A stretch of 44,469 nucleotides of DNA. Source: a virus. The notes beneath the pieces are model-generated. The model saw nothing but the letters and a program-made list of their open reading frames with translations. It did not search any database and was not told the origin of the DNA. The position numbers were made by a program, and so were the translations under genes. This document shows positions 1-10,000 of this stretch, piece by piece (position 1 is the first letter of the stretch; every line of letters starts with the position of its first letter). The stretch covers positions 1-44,469 of IMG/VR virus record IMGVR_UViG_3300025086_000059. One strand, 5' to 3'.

Positions 1-1
1 A

Positions 2-460
2 ACTACACACCCCTTGGATAGTGTGGTAGTGCCTACACAATTAGGTAATTCTAAAAACTATGGTAATGCTATCAAACAAGAAGGGGATGATGCTTTTACT
101 ATTCGTTCTTCTGAGCCAAATGGAATCATATTAAATGATAATCAACAAGATAAAATGGACAACTTAAAGGTAGATGAATCAGTAAGTGGCACACTTACTG
201 GGGCAATAGGAAGAGGAGGATCTTCTTCAGAGTATTTGTCTATGTTAAAAAAATTAGAGAAAACTACTGGTAAAATAAGAAGATTAACACCTATTGAATG
301 TGAAAGACTACAGGGTTTTCCTGATGATTGGACAAAAATGGGGGATTATAATGGAGAAATAAAAACAGTTAGTAATACTCAAAGATATAAGACATGTGGT
401 AATGCAGTGACAGTAGATGTGGTATATGCAGTTGTTCAACAATTAAAAGATATACTTTGA
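2..460 (+). CDS. C5-cytosine DNA methyltransferase, C-terminal part (5' end outside window)
   Basis: The reading frame is open to the left window edge, so this is the end of a longer gene and no start is visible; the TTG at 14 need not be the start. Two conserved blocks of C5-cytosine methyltransferases are visible. RRLTPIECERLQGFPDDWT (about nt 280-336) is the motif IX region, and the TCGNAVTV block near nt 391-414 is motif X, followed by a C-terminal helix. The catalytic PCQ and SAM-binding motifs would lie upstream. Family knowledge says the enzyme methylates cytosine at C5 in a specific DNA site. In a phage this usually protects its own DNA from host restriction or marks it. Its TGA stop overlaps the TTG start of the helicase gene (TTGA), so the two are probably translationally coupled. 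Identity is very secure; target site and activity are unknown. Confidence 0.9.
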   Translation, partial: TTHPLDSVVVPTQLGNSKNYGNAIKQEGDDAFTIRSSEPNGIILNDNQQDKMDNLKVDESVSGTLTGAIGRGGSSSEYLSMLKKLEKTTGKIRRLTPIECERLQGFPDDWTKMGDYNGEIKTVSNTQRYKTCGNAVTVDVVYAVVQQLKDIL

Positions 461-1689
461 AGCTAAGAGATTACCAACAACAGATAGTAAATAAAGGTTT
501 ACCTATATTAGAAGATCATAAATTTTTGTATCTTGCTATGGAGGTTCGTACTGGTAAGACAGCTACGAGTTTGAGTATGGTGAGCCTTCTGCCAGTCACG
601 AACTGTCTATTTGTTACTAAGAAAAAAGCTATCTCAAGTATTGAGAATGACTATCAACAATTAAACCACACTTATAATTTATTAGTAATTAACTACGAGA
701 GTCTTCATAAAGTTCCAAGTGATGTCTCATGGGACGCATTAATTTGTGATGAAGCACACACTTTAGGTGCTTTTCCTAAAAAAAGTAAGAGGGCGAGACA
801 GATTATGGATATATTACTGTCTCATGAGCCATATACCATACTGCTTTCAGGCACTCCTACTCCTGAATCATACAGTCAGATGTATCATCAAGTGTGTGGA
901 ATACGAAACAATCCTTTTAGAAAGTTTAATAACTTCTATGCATTTGCTAAAACATATGTGGATGTACGACAAAGAAAAATTAATGGTAATTATATTAATG
1001 ATTACAGTAAAGGACTTCAATCTATTATAGATATGATGAAGCCATATACTATATCTTATACACAGAAAGAAGCTGGATTCAAAGTTCAAACAAATGAGGA
1101 AATATTATATGTTGATGTGCCCAGTGATTTAAGAAATATAATTAAAAGACTTAGCACTGATAGAGTTATAGAAGGTAAGGATCAGGTGGTGTTAGCCGAC
1201 ACAGCAGTGAAGCTGATGTCTAAAACACATCAACTATATTCAGGTACTGTAAAGTTTGAGAGTGGTAAGTCTATGGTATTAGATTTAACCAAAGCTAAGT
1301 TTATACAAAGTATGTTTAAAAATAAAAAGATTGCTATCTTCTATAAGTTTACTGCAGAGTATGAAGCTATCAAAGATGTGTTTGGTGAATCAATATGTAA
1401 CACACTGGAAGAGTTTTGTAACACTGACAAAAGCATTGCTTTACAGATAGTAAGTGGAAGAGAAGGTATAAGTTTAAAACAAGCAGTAGCATTAGTATAT
1501 TATAACATTGACTTTAGTGCTACGAGTTACTGGCAGTCACGAGATAGGATGACTACAAAGGATAGGTTATATAATAAAGTATATTGGATTTTTTCCAAGG
1601 GAGGCATTGAGGATCAGATATACAAAGCAGTAGTTAAGAAGAAGGATTACACGCTAACTCACTTCAAAAAGGATTTATTAACTTTGTAG
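457..1689 (+). CDS. SNF2-like superfamily 2 DEAH helicase/ATPase
   Basis: This 410-residue protein has the SF2/SNF2 helicase motifs in order. There is an N-terminal Q-type region (LRDYQQQ), a Walker A variant EVRTGKT (GKT at residues 33-35), DEAH at 98-101, motif III LLSGTPTP near 129-136, and a C-terminal RecA-like lobe with SGREGISL and SYWQSRDRM (about 355-366) in place of motifs V and VI. It should be a cytoplasmic ATP-dependent DNA translocase or helicase in phage replication or recombination. Compact SNF2-like helicases of this kind are common in phages, including crAss-like ones. No in-frame ATG precedes the Walker A motif; the first ATG (residue 28) would delete part of it. The TTG at 457, overlapping the methyltransferase stop, is therefore the best start. 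The last coding bases also form TAACTTTGT, a possible promoter for the next gene. Confidence 0.88.
   Translation: MKLRDYQQQIVNKGLPILEDHKFLYLAMEVRTGKTATSLSMVSLLPVTNCLFVTKKKAISSIENDYQQLNHTYNLLVINYESLHKVPSDVSWDALICDEAHTLGAFPKKSKRARQIMDILLSHEPYTILLSGTPTPESYSQMYHQVCGIRNNPFRKFNNFYAFAKTYVDVRQRKINGNYINDYSKGLQSIIDMMKPYTISYTQKEAGFKVQTNEEILYVDVPSDLRNIIKRLSTDRVIEGKDQVVLADTAVKLMSKTHQLYSGTVKFESGKSMVLDLTKAKFIQSMFKNKKIAIFYKFTAEYEAIKDVFGESICNTLEEFCNTDKSIALQIVSGREGISLKQAVALVYYNIDFSATSYWQSRDRMTTKDRLYNKVYWIFSKGGIEDQIYKAVVKKKDYTLTHFKKDLLTL
1679..1687 (+). promoter_or_regulatory. Possible -7 element TAACTTTGT before the lipoprotein gene
   Basis: TAACTTTGT fits the Bacteroidota -7 consensus TAnnTTTG plus the T that follows it in all five minus-strand candidates of this window. 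It lies inside the last codons of the helicase gene, and transcription starting a few bases downstream would begin at about the ATG at 1691. No clear -33 TTG is seen. Because it also encodes Leu-Thr-Leu-stop, chance is a real alternative. Confidence 0.3.
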
Positions 1690-1690
1690 T

Positions 1691-2053
1691 ATGAGAAAGT
1701 ATATAATTTTTATGTTGTTGTTTATAGGTTGTTCACCTATATATTACCAAAAGGATATAAAGGTAAGTCATGTCTTAGCTGTAACAGAAGAAGGTGATAC
1801 TTTAAAAATTCCTATTGAAGCCATCAAGCCAACAAACATATATCGTATTTATGATAATGTTCATTCCTATCCAAGATATTGGAATTATTATCATTGGAAT
1901 GGTGCTCCAACTTATTCCCCAAGTTGGAATAAACCCAACCCAATACCTAATAATAGTAATTCAAACAATAATTCTCAGCCAGTTATTAAGCCTGCTCCAA
2001 GTGGAGTAAACCCTCCCCCAACCCCAGTTAATCCTGGTAAAAGAGGTAATTAA
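1691..2053 (+). CDS. Small phage lipoprotein, proline/asparagine-rich
   Basis: This 120-residue protein opens with a basic N-terminus, a hydrophobic stretch and a lipobox (MRKYIIFMLLFIGC). That predicts signal peptidase II cleavage before Cys14 and lipid anchoring in the cell envelope. The rest is short and low in complexity: a Tyr/His-rich middle (about residues 50-70) and a tail rich in Pro and Asn (about 75-120), probably unstructured. It sits in the replication/modification arm one base after the helicase stop, and VRR-NUC follows 3 bases downstream. Phage lipoproteins made early can act in superinfection exclusion or, as a spanin part, in lysis; the early position favours the former. The lipobox is clear, but the function is inference and I do not recognise a family. 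Confidence 0.75.
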   Translation: MRKYIIFMLLFIGCSPIYYQKDIKVSHVLAVTEEGDTLKIPIEAIKPTNIYRIYDNVHSYPRYWNYYHWNGAPTYSPSWNKPNPIPNNSNSNNNSQPVIKPAPSGVNPPPTPVNPGKRGN

Positions 2054-2056
2054 AAT

Positions 2057-2296
2057 ATGACAGAGCAGAAGATACAAGCTAAAAGAATTAAAGAGTTAGA
2101 GGATGAAGGGTACTATGTTATTAAATTATTAAAGACCAACAAGAATGGCATACCAGATTTAATAGCTATACCACCAAACTGTGATGTTTTGTTTTCTGAA
2201 ATAAAAAAACCAGAAGGTAAAGTGTCTAAGTTGCAAGAGTATAGATTAAAAGAATTAGACAACCATGGTGTTAGAACAGAAATATATAAAGGATAG
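2057..2296 (+). CDS. VRR-NUC domain nuclease
   Basis: This 79-residue single-domain protein has the PD-(D/E)xK arrangement of the VRR-NUC family. GIPDLIAI carries Asp34, SEIKK carries Glu48 and Lys50, and a short glycine turn is followed by Gln60 in a helix (SKLQEYRLKEL). The length is normal for phage stand-alone VRR-NUC proteins. In this family, members such as FAN1 and phage homologues cut branched or structured DNA, so a role in replication or recombination intermediates is likely. It lies directly downstream of the helicase and lipoprotein genes on the same strand. The family call rests on motif order and is strong; the substrate is not shown. Confidence 0.87.
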   Translation: MTEQKIQAKRIKELEDEGYYVIKLLKTNKNGIPDLIAIPPNCDVLFSEIKKPEGKVSKLQEYRLKELDNHGVRTEIYKG

Positions 2297-2306
2297 TGGA
2301 TATGAA

Positions 2307-2636
2307 ATGGAAGATGATTTTATGGATGCACTTCATATATTACATCCATTGGTTGCTTTTAAAATAGGAAAGTTTATAGAAGATCATGTAACCGATCTTC
2401 CACCAAATGAATTAAGATCCTATGTATTAGGTGGTGTAGTTCATATAGATAATGTGGCACAACCCTTTGCTCTTGAGATAGTAAAAGAACCTGGGATGGT
2501 TACAACACTAAGTAATTTAATAATGATTACATTAGATGATTACTTAGACTTAATTAATTTAAATAGTTATATCAAATCAAATGAAAAAAATAGACTCATT
2601 AATCAACATCACATCACAACATCTATTGTTGCCTGA
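2307..2636 (+). CDS. Unknown small helical protein
   Basis: About 109 residues, not recognised. It is mostly helical, with an acidic N-terminus (MEDDFMDA) and no membrane segment, signal peptide or enzyme motif. I chose the ATG at 2307, just past the VRR-NUC stop and within an A-rich context. The frame also has an ATG at 2265, inside the nuclease gene, which would add 14 residues. The 3' end overlaps the next gene by 56 bases in another frame, so translation of the two is probably coupled. Its neighbours suggest a replication-arm accessory protein. Confidence 0.6.
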   Translation: MEDDFMDALHILHPLVAFKIGKFIEDHVTDLPPNELRSYVLGGVVHIDNVAQPFALEIVKEPGMVTTLSNLIMITLDDYLDLINLNSYIKSNEKNRLINQHHITTSIVA

Positions 2637-3231
2637 TATATTTTCTAAAAGCAGACAAATAAGATACATAGAAGCTCGTGCTATTATATACACAATACTG
2701 AGAAGGTATGGTAGTTATAAACTAAAAGACATAGCTAATGTCTTTTCTAAAAACCATGCAACAATCATTCATGCACTGAAAGAGTTTCCATATATGATAA
2801 AAGCTAATCCTCATTTAGAAGTCAAATACCTCTCTATTTTAGAGGAATGGAGTGGAATTGTACAAGAAAATCCTAATAATGTTCTAAATAAATTACAAAA
2901 AAGACTCAAATCTTTGGAAAAACAAAATGAAATCCTTAATTTAAATGATAACTTTTTGAAAACTAAAATAGATAATATGGAAGTATGGGCAAAAAAAGAT
3001 TGTAAATACACTGTTGATGATGCGGAAAAAATCTATGAATATAAAACTTGGTCTAAAAAAAGAAAAATTGATACACTTTTACAAGTAGATTGCAATTTAT
3101 ATTGTAACTTAGGGTGTGATTCAACAATGAGTGAACGCAAAGAAGTAAAACAAAAATCAAAAATAATATACAGAACCATCAAAAAGATTGATGCAGCAAT
3201 TGGGACATTGTTACTAACATCAATGGATTAA
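2581..3231 (+). CDS. DnaA domain-IV-like helix-turn-helix DNA-binding protein
   Basis: This 216-residue protein has no ATPase motif. Residues about 25-70 follow the pattern of the DnaA C-terminal DNA-binding domain: an Arg-rich helix (EARAIIYTILRR), a helix-turn-helix (YKLKDIANVF) and a signature-like KNHATIIHALK. The last resembles the GRDHTTVLHA signature of DnaA, in which the His/Thr residues contact the DnaA box. From about 90 to 135 there is a predicted coiled coil (KLQKRLKSLEKQNEIL), then a basic tail with three Cys in a short stretch (CNLYCNLGC). I infer a phage protein that binds DnaA-box-like sites, perhaps at the replication origin, as an initiator, a competitor or a transcription regulator. 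The domain call is good; the role is inference. It overlaps the upstream gene by 56 bases. Confidence 0.72.
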   Translation: MKKIDSLINITSQHLLLPDIFSKSRQIRYIEARAIIYTILRRYGSYKLKDIANVFSKNHATIIHALKEFPYMIKANPHLEVKYLSILEEWSGIVQENPNNVLNKLQKRLKSLEKQNEILNLNDNFLKTKIDNMEVWAKKDCKYTVDDAEKIYEYKTWSKKRKIDTLLQVDCNLYCNLGCDSTMSERKEVKQKSKIIYRTIKKIDAAIGTLLLTSMD

Positions 3232-3234
3232 TAG

Positions 3235-3426
3235 ATGGCCAAAATATCGGCAGATGATTTAAATGCAATAGCACATGTTAACCATGTGTCTAATAGTCTA
3301 CACGACTCTGTCGATGAACTATATGAGGATTTAATGGATAGAGACCATGAAGCTGCAAAGCTACATGCTCAACACATCTGTAAGGTTTGTGCTGAATTAA
3401 TTCAGTCCTTAACCGATGAAATATGA
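3235..3426 (+). CDS. Unknown small helical acidic protein
   Basis: This 63-residue protein is not recognised. It is His/Asp/Glu-rich (for example DLMDRDHEAAKLHAQH) and predicted to be two or three helices without a membrane segment. It starts 3 bases after the DnaA-like gene and its last bases overlap the next start by 4 (ATGA). This places it firmly in the same co-translated operon. Confidence 0.6.
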   Translation: MAKISADDLNAIAHVNHVSNSLHDSVDELYEDLMDRDHEAAKLHAQHICKVCAELIQSLTDEI

Positions 3427-3746
3427 GAAAAGAACGAGTGGTAGAGCTCAGTCAATTTGCTACGACAGTAGCAGAAAGATTTTCTAACTTTAACAGATCA
3501 GGTAATGTCAACAACGAAACCTTCTTAGTTGATGAAGTCATCCCTATCTCTGATGATTCTGCAGTAATTAATTTTAAGAAATCAACTGGTAAATTAGCAG
3601 TAGCTTTTTGTTATTATATTAATAAAGGAAGATCGAAAGGTTGGAAGTATTTCTTTCCAACTGATTCTCATGTACATGGTTTCTTTGCATTCCAACATTA
3701 TAAGTTAGAAGCAGAACGAAAAAATTATAAGCATAATTTTAAATAA
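3423..3746 (+). CDS. Conserved-looking phage protein of unknown function
   Basis: This 107-residue soluble protein belongs to no family I can name. Its even pattern of aromatic and charged residues (VAFCYYINKG, WKYFFPTDSHVHGFFAFQHY) suggests a compact alpha/beta fold of the type often seen conserved among Bacteroidota phages. The start overlaps the preceding gene by ATGA. The gene is the last one on the + strand, and its stop overlaps the convergent minus-strand gene by 8 bases. No catalytic motif can be assigned. Confidence 0.65.
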   Translation: MRKERVVELSQFATTVAERFSNFNRSGNVNNETFLVDEVIPISDDSAVINFKKSTGKLAVAFCYYINKGRSKGWKYFFPTDSHVHGFFAFQHYKLEAERKNYKHNFK

Positions 3747-4014
3747 GAGATATTACAGATGCTAAAGATTTAGCTTTGGATAGTTCTCCACACATTTCAT
3801 ACTCTTCTATTTCGCTAAAGTATTCCATAAGTATATCATAGGCATCATCATCTAAGGGAACATAATGTTTGGTAGGGTTAAAAATAAAAGCCGCCCCATC
3901 ATCTTTTTCTAATATCTCTTCATAAGTAGCTTTACCAGTTAGAACCAAATAACTGTTATACATACAAGAGTATTCATCAAAGTCTTCTATACTAAATTGT
4001 TTTAGTTTTTTCAT
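3739..4014 (-). CDS. Unknown small acidic protein, last gene of the virion block
   Basis: This 91-residue protein is acidic and helical (for example EYFSEIEEYEMCGEL) with no recognised domain. It begins within the last bases of the giant polyvalent gene (ATGA overlap, 4011-4014), which indicates translational coupling to it. It is the final gene of the minus-strand block and runs into the oppositely oriented early block with an 8-base overlap. A partner, inhibitor or chaperone of the upstream polyvalent protein is conceivable from position alone, but nothing in the sequence proves it. Confidence 0.6.
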   Translation of the reverse strand: MKKLKQFSIEDFDEYSCMYNSYLVLTGKATYEEILEKDDGAAFIFNPTKHYVPLDDDAYDILMEYFSEIEEYEMCGELSKAKSLASVISLI

Positions 4015-7000
4015 GATGATTTTTCTAATGCTTCTTCTCTTAACCTTTTCTGTTCTCTTTTAATTTTATCTATCTGATCTTGTACATCATCAGGCATCTT
4101 TCTTTTTTCTTCTATCTGTTTGTAGAGTTCAGGGAAATATTTTTTCAAATCACTCTTGCTCATTTTCTTTGGCTTCTTTCTCTTTCTTTCTTCATCGCTT
4201 TTTATTTGGAACTCACTAAAGTTAAACAATCTTAATAAAACTTCTTTAGGATCTGAAGAATCCTTCATAATTTGTTCTATATTCTTCTTGTATCTTTTAA
4301 GAGATTTTAAGTTTAAACCAAAGAAACCTGGTAAGTCTTCCATAAAGAACTTCTGATAAAGTTCTTTTCTTTTTTCTTCATCTTCTGTGGTTTCAATTCT
4401 TTTAACTAAATTAGCTAACAGTTCCATTTGTTCAATAAATGGTATGTCGGTTACATCTGCCTCCCAAGGTTTGCCAGTAATAGCATCAGCAAACATTGCT
4501 AATATATCACCCATAACAAACAATGCATTTAAGTTACCAATAAGAGCTGCTCTTGTAAGATCAGTTTTATCTTCATCATCCCATGGTGCTAATACACCAG
4601 GTAGTCCAGCCGACAAGTATTGGAAGAATACTGGAAGCACCACATGATAAGTAAATAATCCTCTCAAGTTTTGTCCGAATGTACCTCTTCCTTCTTTACC
4701 AAACGATCTTATTATCTTATACATATTTCTTCCATATATAATTTCTTTTCTTAAATAAGATCTGATAGAGGTTTTAAACATATTCATTGTCCTTTGGAAG
4801 ATACCTCTTGTTTGTGTATAGTCTCTGTTTTGTAAATCAGTAGACTGCTGTGTTTGTCTTGTTGCTATTTCAAATTCTCTTATAGCTCTATCAATCACTT
4901 GTTGCTCAGTAAGACCTGGGTTTTCTTTTCTTATTTTATTTTTATGATATTTATACAATGGTACTCCACCAATAAGTATTGCTCCCTTATCTCCTTGTTT
5001 TACCAACCACATAGTTCCATCAAGTATTTTTTGGAATGTACCAGTAGTCAGTTTCGATTCGAAGTCAGAGCTCGGTACAAAGTTTTCTAAGTTTTTAATT
5101 ATAGCTTTACCATATCTGTCTTGTATATACACAGAGTTATTCATTATTTCTTTAATTAAAGTCCTTATCTCTCCTATACTCAGAGCTGCATTTTTACTCC
5201 AGTTTCTATAACCTATATCATTCGCATATGTAGGGAAGGACACTAACTGTTTCAAGAAGATAGTTGGGTTCACACCAAGCCTACCTACTACAAAGTAAGT
5301 AGTTGCTATGTTCAACCACTGTTCTGATCGAGTGCTACTGATACCTTTAGTGTTTAAAGTTTCTATTTGATTTAGTATCATGTTATAAAAACCATCAGGG
5401 TATTGTGATTCAATAGCTTCGCTTATGTTAGGGTTTCTAAACAATTTATTTATTCTATTTAAAGATGGTGCATATGCAGCAAACCAGTTCATTTGTTCTT
5501 GATAAGCTATAAAGCTTCTCATCAAATCCATATCTCTAATAGGTATCTTGTTTTTACTTCTAACTTTTGATGAGGATGGTGCAGCCATTCCAGCAAATGC
5601 TCCTCCTCCATCAGCTAATAAATTAATTTCACCTGGTTCTACTCCCTCTCTAAATATTTGCCCACCATAGTTTTTACTCCAAGGTAAGTCCATACCATAT
5701 ACTGCTCTATAGGTTTTATTATATCTCTCATACAATCTTGGATATGCTTGTTCTACCATATAGTCAGCTAACACCAAAGCCTCTGAATTATTAGCCTCCA
5801 TATATTCTCTCATCTCTTTCATTACTCTTTTATAATCTTTGCCATACTTAGCTTCATATGAAGCATGGTTTGCAGGATCTCTATATTGATTTAGGTGATA
5901 AGCCATTTGGTATGGAGATAAATGAAGTTGTAAAGCCTCCATTTTTATTTTGTTTTCAGGTGTTTTGTTTCTATTGTATTCAGCTTTAGCTTTGTTATAT
6001 TTATCTAAGTCTGTAGCTATACCAGTATCTCTAAGTAAAGAATCATTTTCCATTTTACCTATCCACCCTTTACCATATATCTCTTGTAAATTAGTTTCAA
6101 TCTCTGCTCTATCTTCCATTTGAAAACCTTTATGAACTATAGATGCATCATCAACAAGTCGAGCAGTAATATCTTGGAAAGGACCTCCAAATATTCTACC
6201 AGGAGTTTTAGTGATATACTCAACAAGAGTAGTTAAGTCCATTATGTTAGCTATTTGATTTCTTTTAATCCATCCAGTTATACTATTTACCATTCGAGCT
6301 GGTAATGACTTAGCTTGTCTTTTCTTTGCATCAGTAAGATTCTGAAACTCTTTCATGATGTTTTTAGCATCAGGGTTTACCACCATCTTCAAATTACTTT
6401 TAGTCTCAGGTAACTGGGGATCGTAGTTAGTATTAGGAACTAACATTTCTATTTTGTTGCCAGTGATACTTTCCCAAGCAATTTCAATGTCTCGTAGATA
6501 TCTGTGATATCTTCTTCTTTTCTGTGTTTCTAATGTGTTTCTTCCTTCATTTACTGTTTCATTTAACTGTTCGAAAACTCTATTTAAACCTGCTACTTTC
6601 TCAAAGCTGGAGTCTTCCTCCAACTGTGTATTAGCATAATCATTAATCATTTCCAATGCAGCAATCTCTGCAAATGTATTTTCGTTTTGAAGCGACTGAG
6701 ACTGTAACTTACCTATTCTATCTAAATTTTTCTGAATTAATGCTTCAATCTTTTTTGGATTATCTTTTATATTTCGAACATTACTAAAAATACTTTTAAC
6801 TTGCTCTAATAGTTTTATAGTTTGTGAGTCTACCAACTTAGCTTTTAATCTACCACCCTCTACCTTAGCAAAGTCTTTATTTAATAATTTCTCAATCTTT
6901 GATTCTAAGCCTTTGACAATTTTTGTTGTTGCCATATCCATTAACTTAGATTTTACTTCTTTTATATTTTCTAAAGTTGCATTTTGAACCTCTTGTACTA

Positions 7001-10000
7001 ACTTTAATGTTTCGGGTTTAGTATACATATCTGCAGGGAATACCACTCTTATAAAGTTTCTTAAAGCTGATTTTACCCTCTCCAAACTCTTAACATTTTT
7101 AGTTTGCATGTTTACTACAGCTCTTGCCAATCTAATTTGATTAGCCATATCTTTAGTAGGAGCTTGATAGAAAGATTTTTCTAACTGCATCTCCATCTGA
7201 GCTTGTAGCACAGATAATCCTTTCTTATCCTTAACAGCTATATACTCAGGTTGTTTTCTCATAAACTCAATAGTCTTAGTCATTATCTCAGTGTTGGTGA
7301 GTTTATATATTTTAGCTCCTGGGTTTTTTGCTTTTAAATTATCTATCTCTTTTTGTTTAGCTGCAATAGCTCTCTTTTTATTTTTCTGAGATTGTAAAAC
7401 TTCTAACTCTTGTTGTAATTCTACTATTGATTTGCCATAAGAAGTTAAGTTAGTGTTGGTTAGTCTGTCTTTGTACTTAGATATTTTTTCAAACAGTCTT
7501 ACACCAGTAAGGAATCCACCTTTTAGTTTTTGGAATGACTCAGGCATTCTACTCAATACAAATGTACTGGCATCAGTTAGTTTGTTAACTACATTAGTAG
7601 CTATCTTTTTCTTTTCTAACAAATATTTCTTGATAGCTTCAGGGTTAAAGTTAGTTTCTCTCAACTTTACTATAAGTTCTGCAATGTTGGAAATACCACT
7701 TCCCGCTTTATCAATATCTTTTTGTTGTCTACCATATGGATTATAAAAATATGGCTTACCTCTCTTTGAAACCTTTTGGAAATAGTAACCAGTTATCTCA
7801 CCAGTAAACTCATTCCTTGCAGTTCCTAATCTCATTCCAATGTTTTCTAATTCTCTTCTGAGTTTTGAAGTATCAAACAATGCTCTTGGGTTTATAAATC
7901 CACGAGCACTCATCATATACCTATCGGCTATGGGTTTAGATTCTTTCTGTTCTCTGCCTTCGAAGATATCTAACTGATCTCCTTTTTCTTTTTTCTTTTG
8001 TTGTTCTTGCTTTACTTCTTTCTTAATGTTTTCTGCTTGTTCTACATTTTCTTCTATTGTCACTACAGACCTGCCAGTTTTTACTGCAGCTTTTGCGGTC
8101 GAACCACTACCAGCAAATGGATCAAGTATCAACTCACCAGCTTTAGTAGATGCTTTTATAATAGCTTCTAACAAAGCAACAGGCTTGGCAGTTTGATAAT
8201 TAGAGTCTTGCCCAAAAGCATACTCTCTATCAAAACTGAAGTCCATATCAGTTCTTTGATTACCACTTTGACTAAATGCAAATATCCATTCTTTCAATGG
8301 TATACCGAACATCTGTTTAGGTTTACCTTGTTTGTCCAGTTTACCAAACTGTGCAGCAACTGAAGAAGGTTTCAATCCATTTTTAGTAAATGCATCATAA
8401 TATTTAGCTAATTGTTTTTTGTTAGACTTAGATGCACTAAACATAAAGAATACTGGTGTGTCGGGATTCTGTAGTAATTTAACAACATCACCAACAAACT
8501 CATTGAATTGTTCTGGTGATATAAGTTTGTATTTAGTTAAGTTTCTGTTACCACCACGAGCACCTGGTATTATGTATGGAGGGTCTAAGAATATCATATC
8601 AAACTTAGCTCCTTCTTTGACTAATTTTTTTATTTCAGCCAAAGCATTTGCTCCTTGAACAACTGCCGCAGTCTTACCATCTTTAGTTTTTAATGTGTAT
8701 ACACCTGCCGCAACTCTTGAAAGCTCACCACTTTTTGCTCCTTGTCCTAATATTCTTCTTACAGTAGGCTCAGGTAAACCAGTTATCTCTGTGATTTGTT
8801 TTATAGTAGCAACTTCAACTTTACCCAATACATCTTTGACTTTTTGCTTTTGCGTTTTCTTTTTAGGCTTGAGAGCCTTAACATCTTTTTGAGTAATAGT
8901 TTCTCCAGTTCTAATCTTCTGAGCTACAGTATTCATTAAATCAACTATGTCTTGATCTGATTGTGTAAAGGATGATATGTCAAGACCTAATTTAGCCGCA
9001 ATCTTTTCTACCCATTGTCTAATTCTACTTTTAGTAGGAGCATCTAATTTAGTATAACCATCGGCTAAAACCCCTAATATTTCTGCTAACTTCTCTTCAT
9101 TCTGTATATCAGTATCATAGTTTTTAATGAAGTTATCAATCTTTTGTTTCTGTTCTTTAGTTAAACCTTTTGCTTTAGCAACTGCTTTTACCATTCTTTT
9201 AGTTAACTCTCTTGCCTGTGCATTAGTTTTAACAGAGTTTAATAACAATGCATGAAACATTTCATGAGCAACTGTTCGGTTGCTTCCTTTTGTTAAATCA
9301 ACATGTATGGTTTGATCTGTAGGATTATAGAAACCTCTACCAGTTTTACCAGTGGCTTTCTGAAAGTTTTCAGATGACTCATGTAAAACTATATTTACTT
9401 TAGGTAATATTCTTTTGACTGCTTTTGCAGCTCGAGTTGCAAATTTAACTATACCATCAAATTTACCTTCTACTTCAGTCTCTATTGGTGTAGTAGATTT
9501 ACTTCTTTTTACTTTACCATCTTTAGTAACATTCTCTGTTTCAATATCTACTTCTTCTTGTACTCCTAACTCAGTTGTTGGTGTAACTACATCTCCTTCG
9601 GTTTCAGTTTCGGTTTCTCCAACAAACTCTTGTATATCACCAACCTCTTCTTCTATTTCCGCCTCTTTCTTCGGGGTAACTTTACCTTTGCCTTTTTGGT
9701 TACTCGTTCCGGTAGACTCTGATACTGGGTCGGGTACTCCTTCAGCCACTTCTTCAGTAGATTGGGATTCGACTTCGCCAGTTTCCTGAACTGGGCTTTG
9801 CTCTTTACTGGCATCTCTTTGTTTTTTTAATTCAACTTTAGCTTCTTCAATAGACTTAGGGCTCATCTTTATAGGGGGTAAACCTAACTTAACCCTTGTT
9901 TTATTTTCTTTTTCTATGTACTGTTTTGCTTGAGTATCGGTAATCTCTTCTTCTTGTTCGATGTTAGCTTCAGTACCTTTAACTGCACTCGCCCCTTCAA

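Noticed and set aside
9415-9789. Long open frame on the + strand opposite the giant polyvalent gene (Ser/Thr/Val/Pro-rich).
   Set aside because: It mirrors the acidic low-complexity linker of the real gene. Its composition follows from reading Glu/Thr codons in antisense, and it has no start context or domain.
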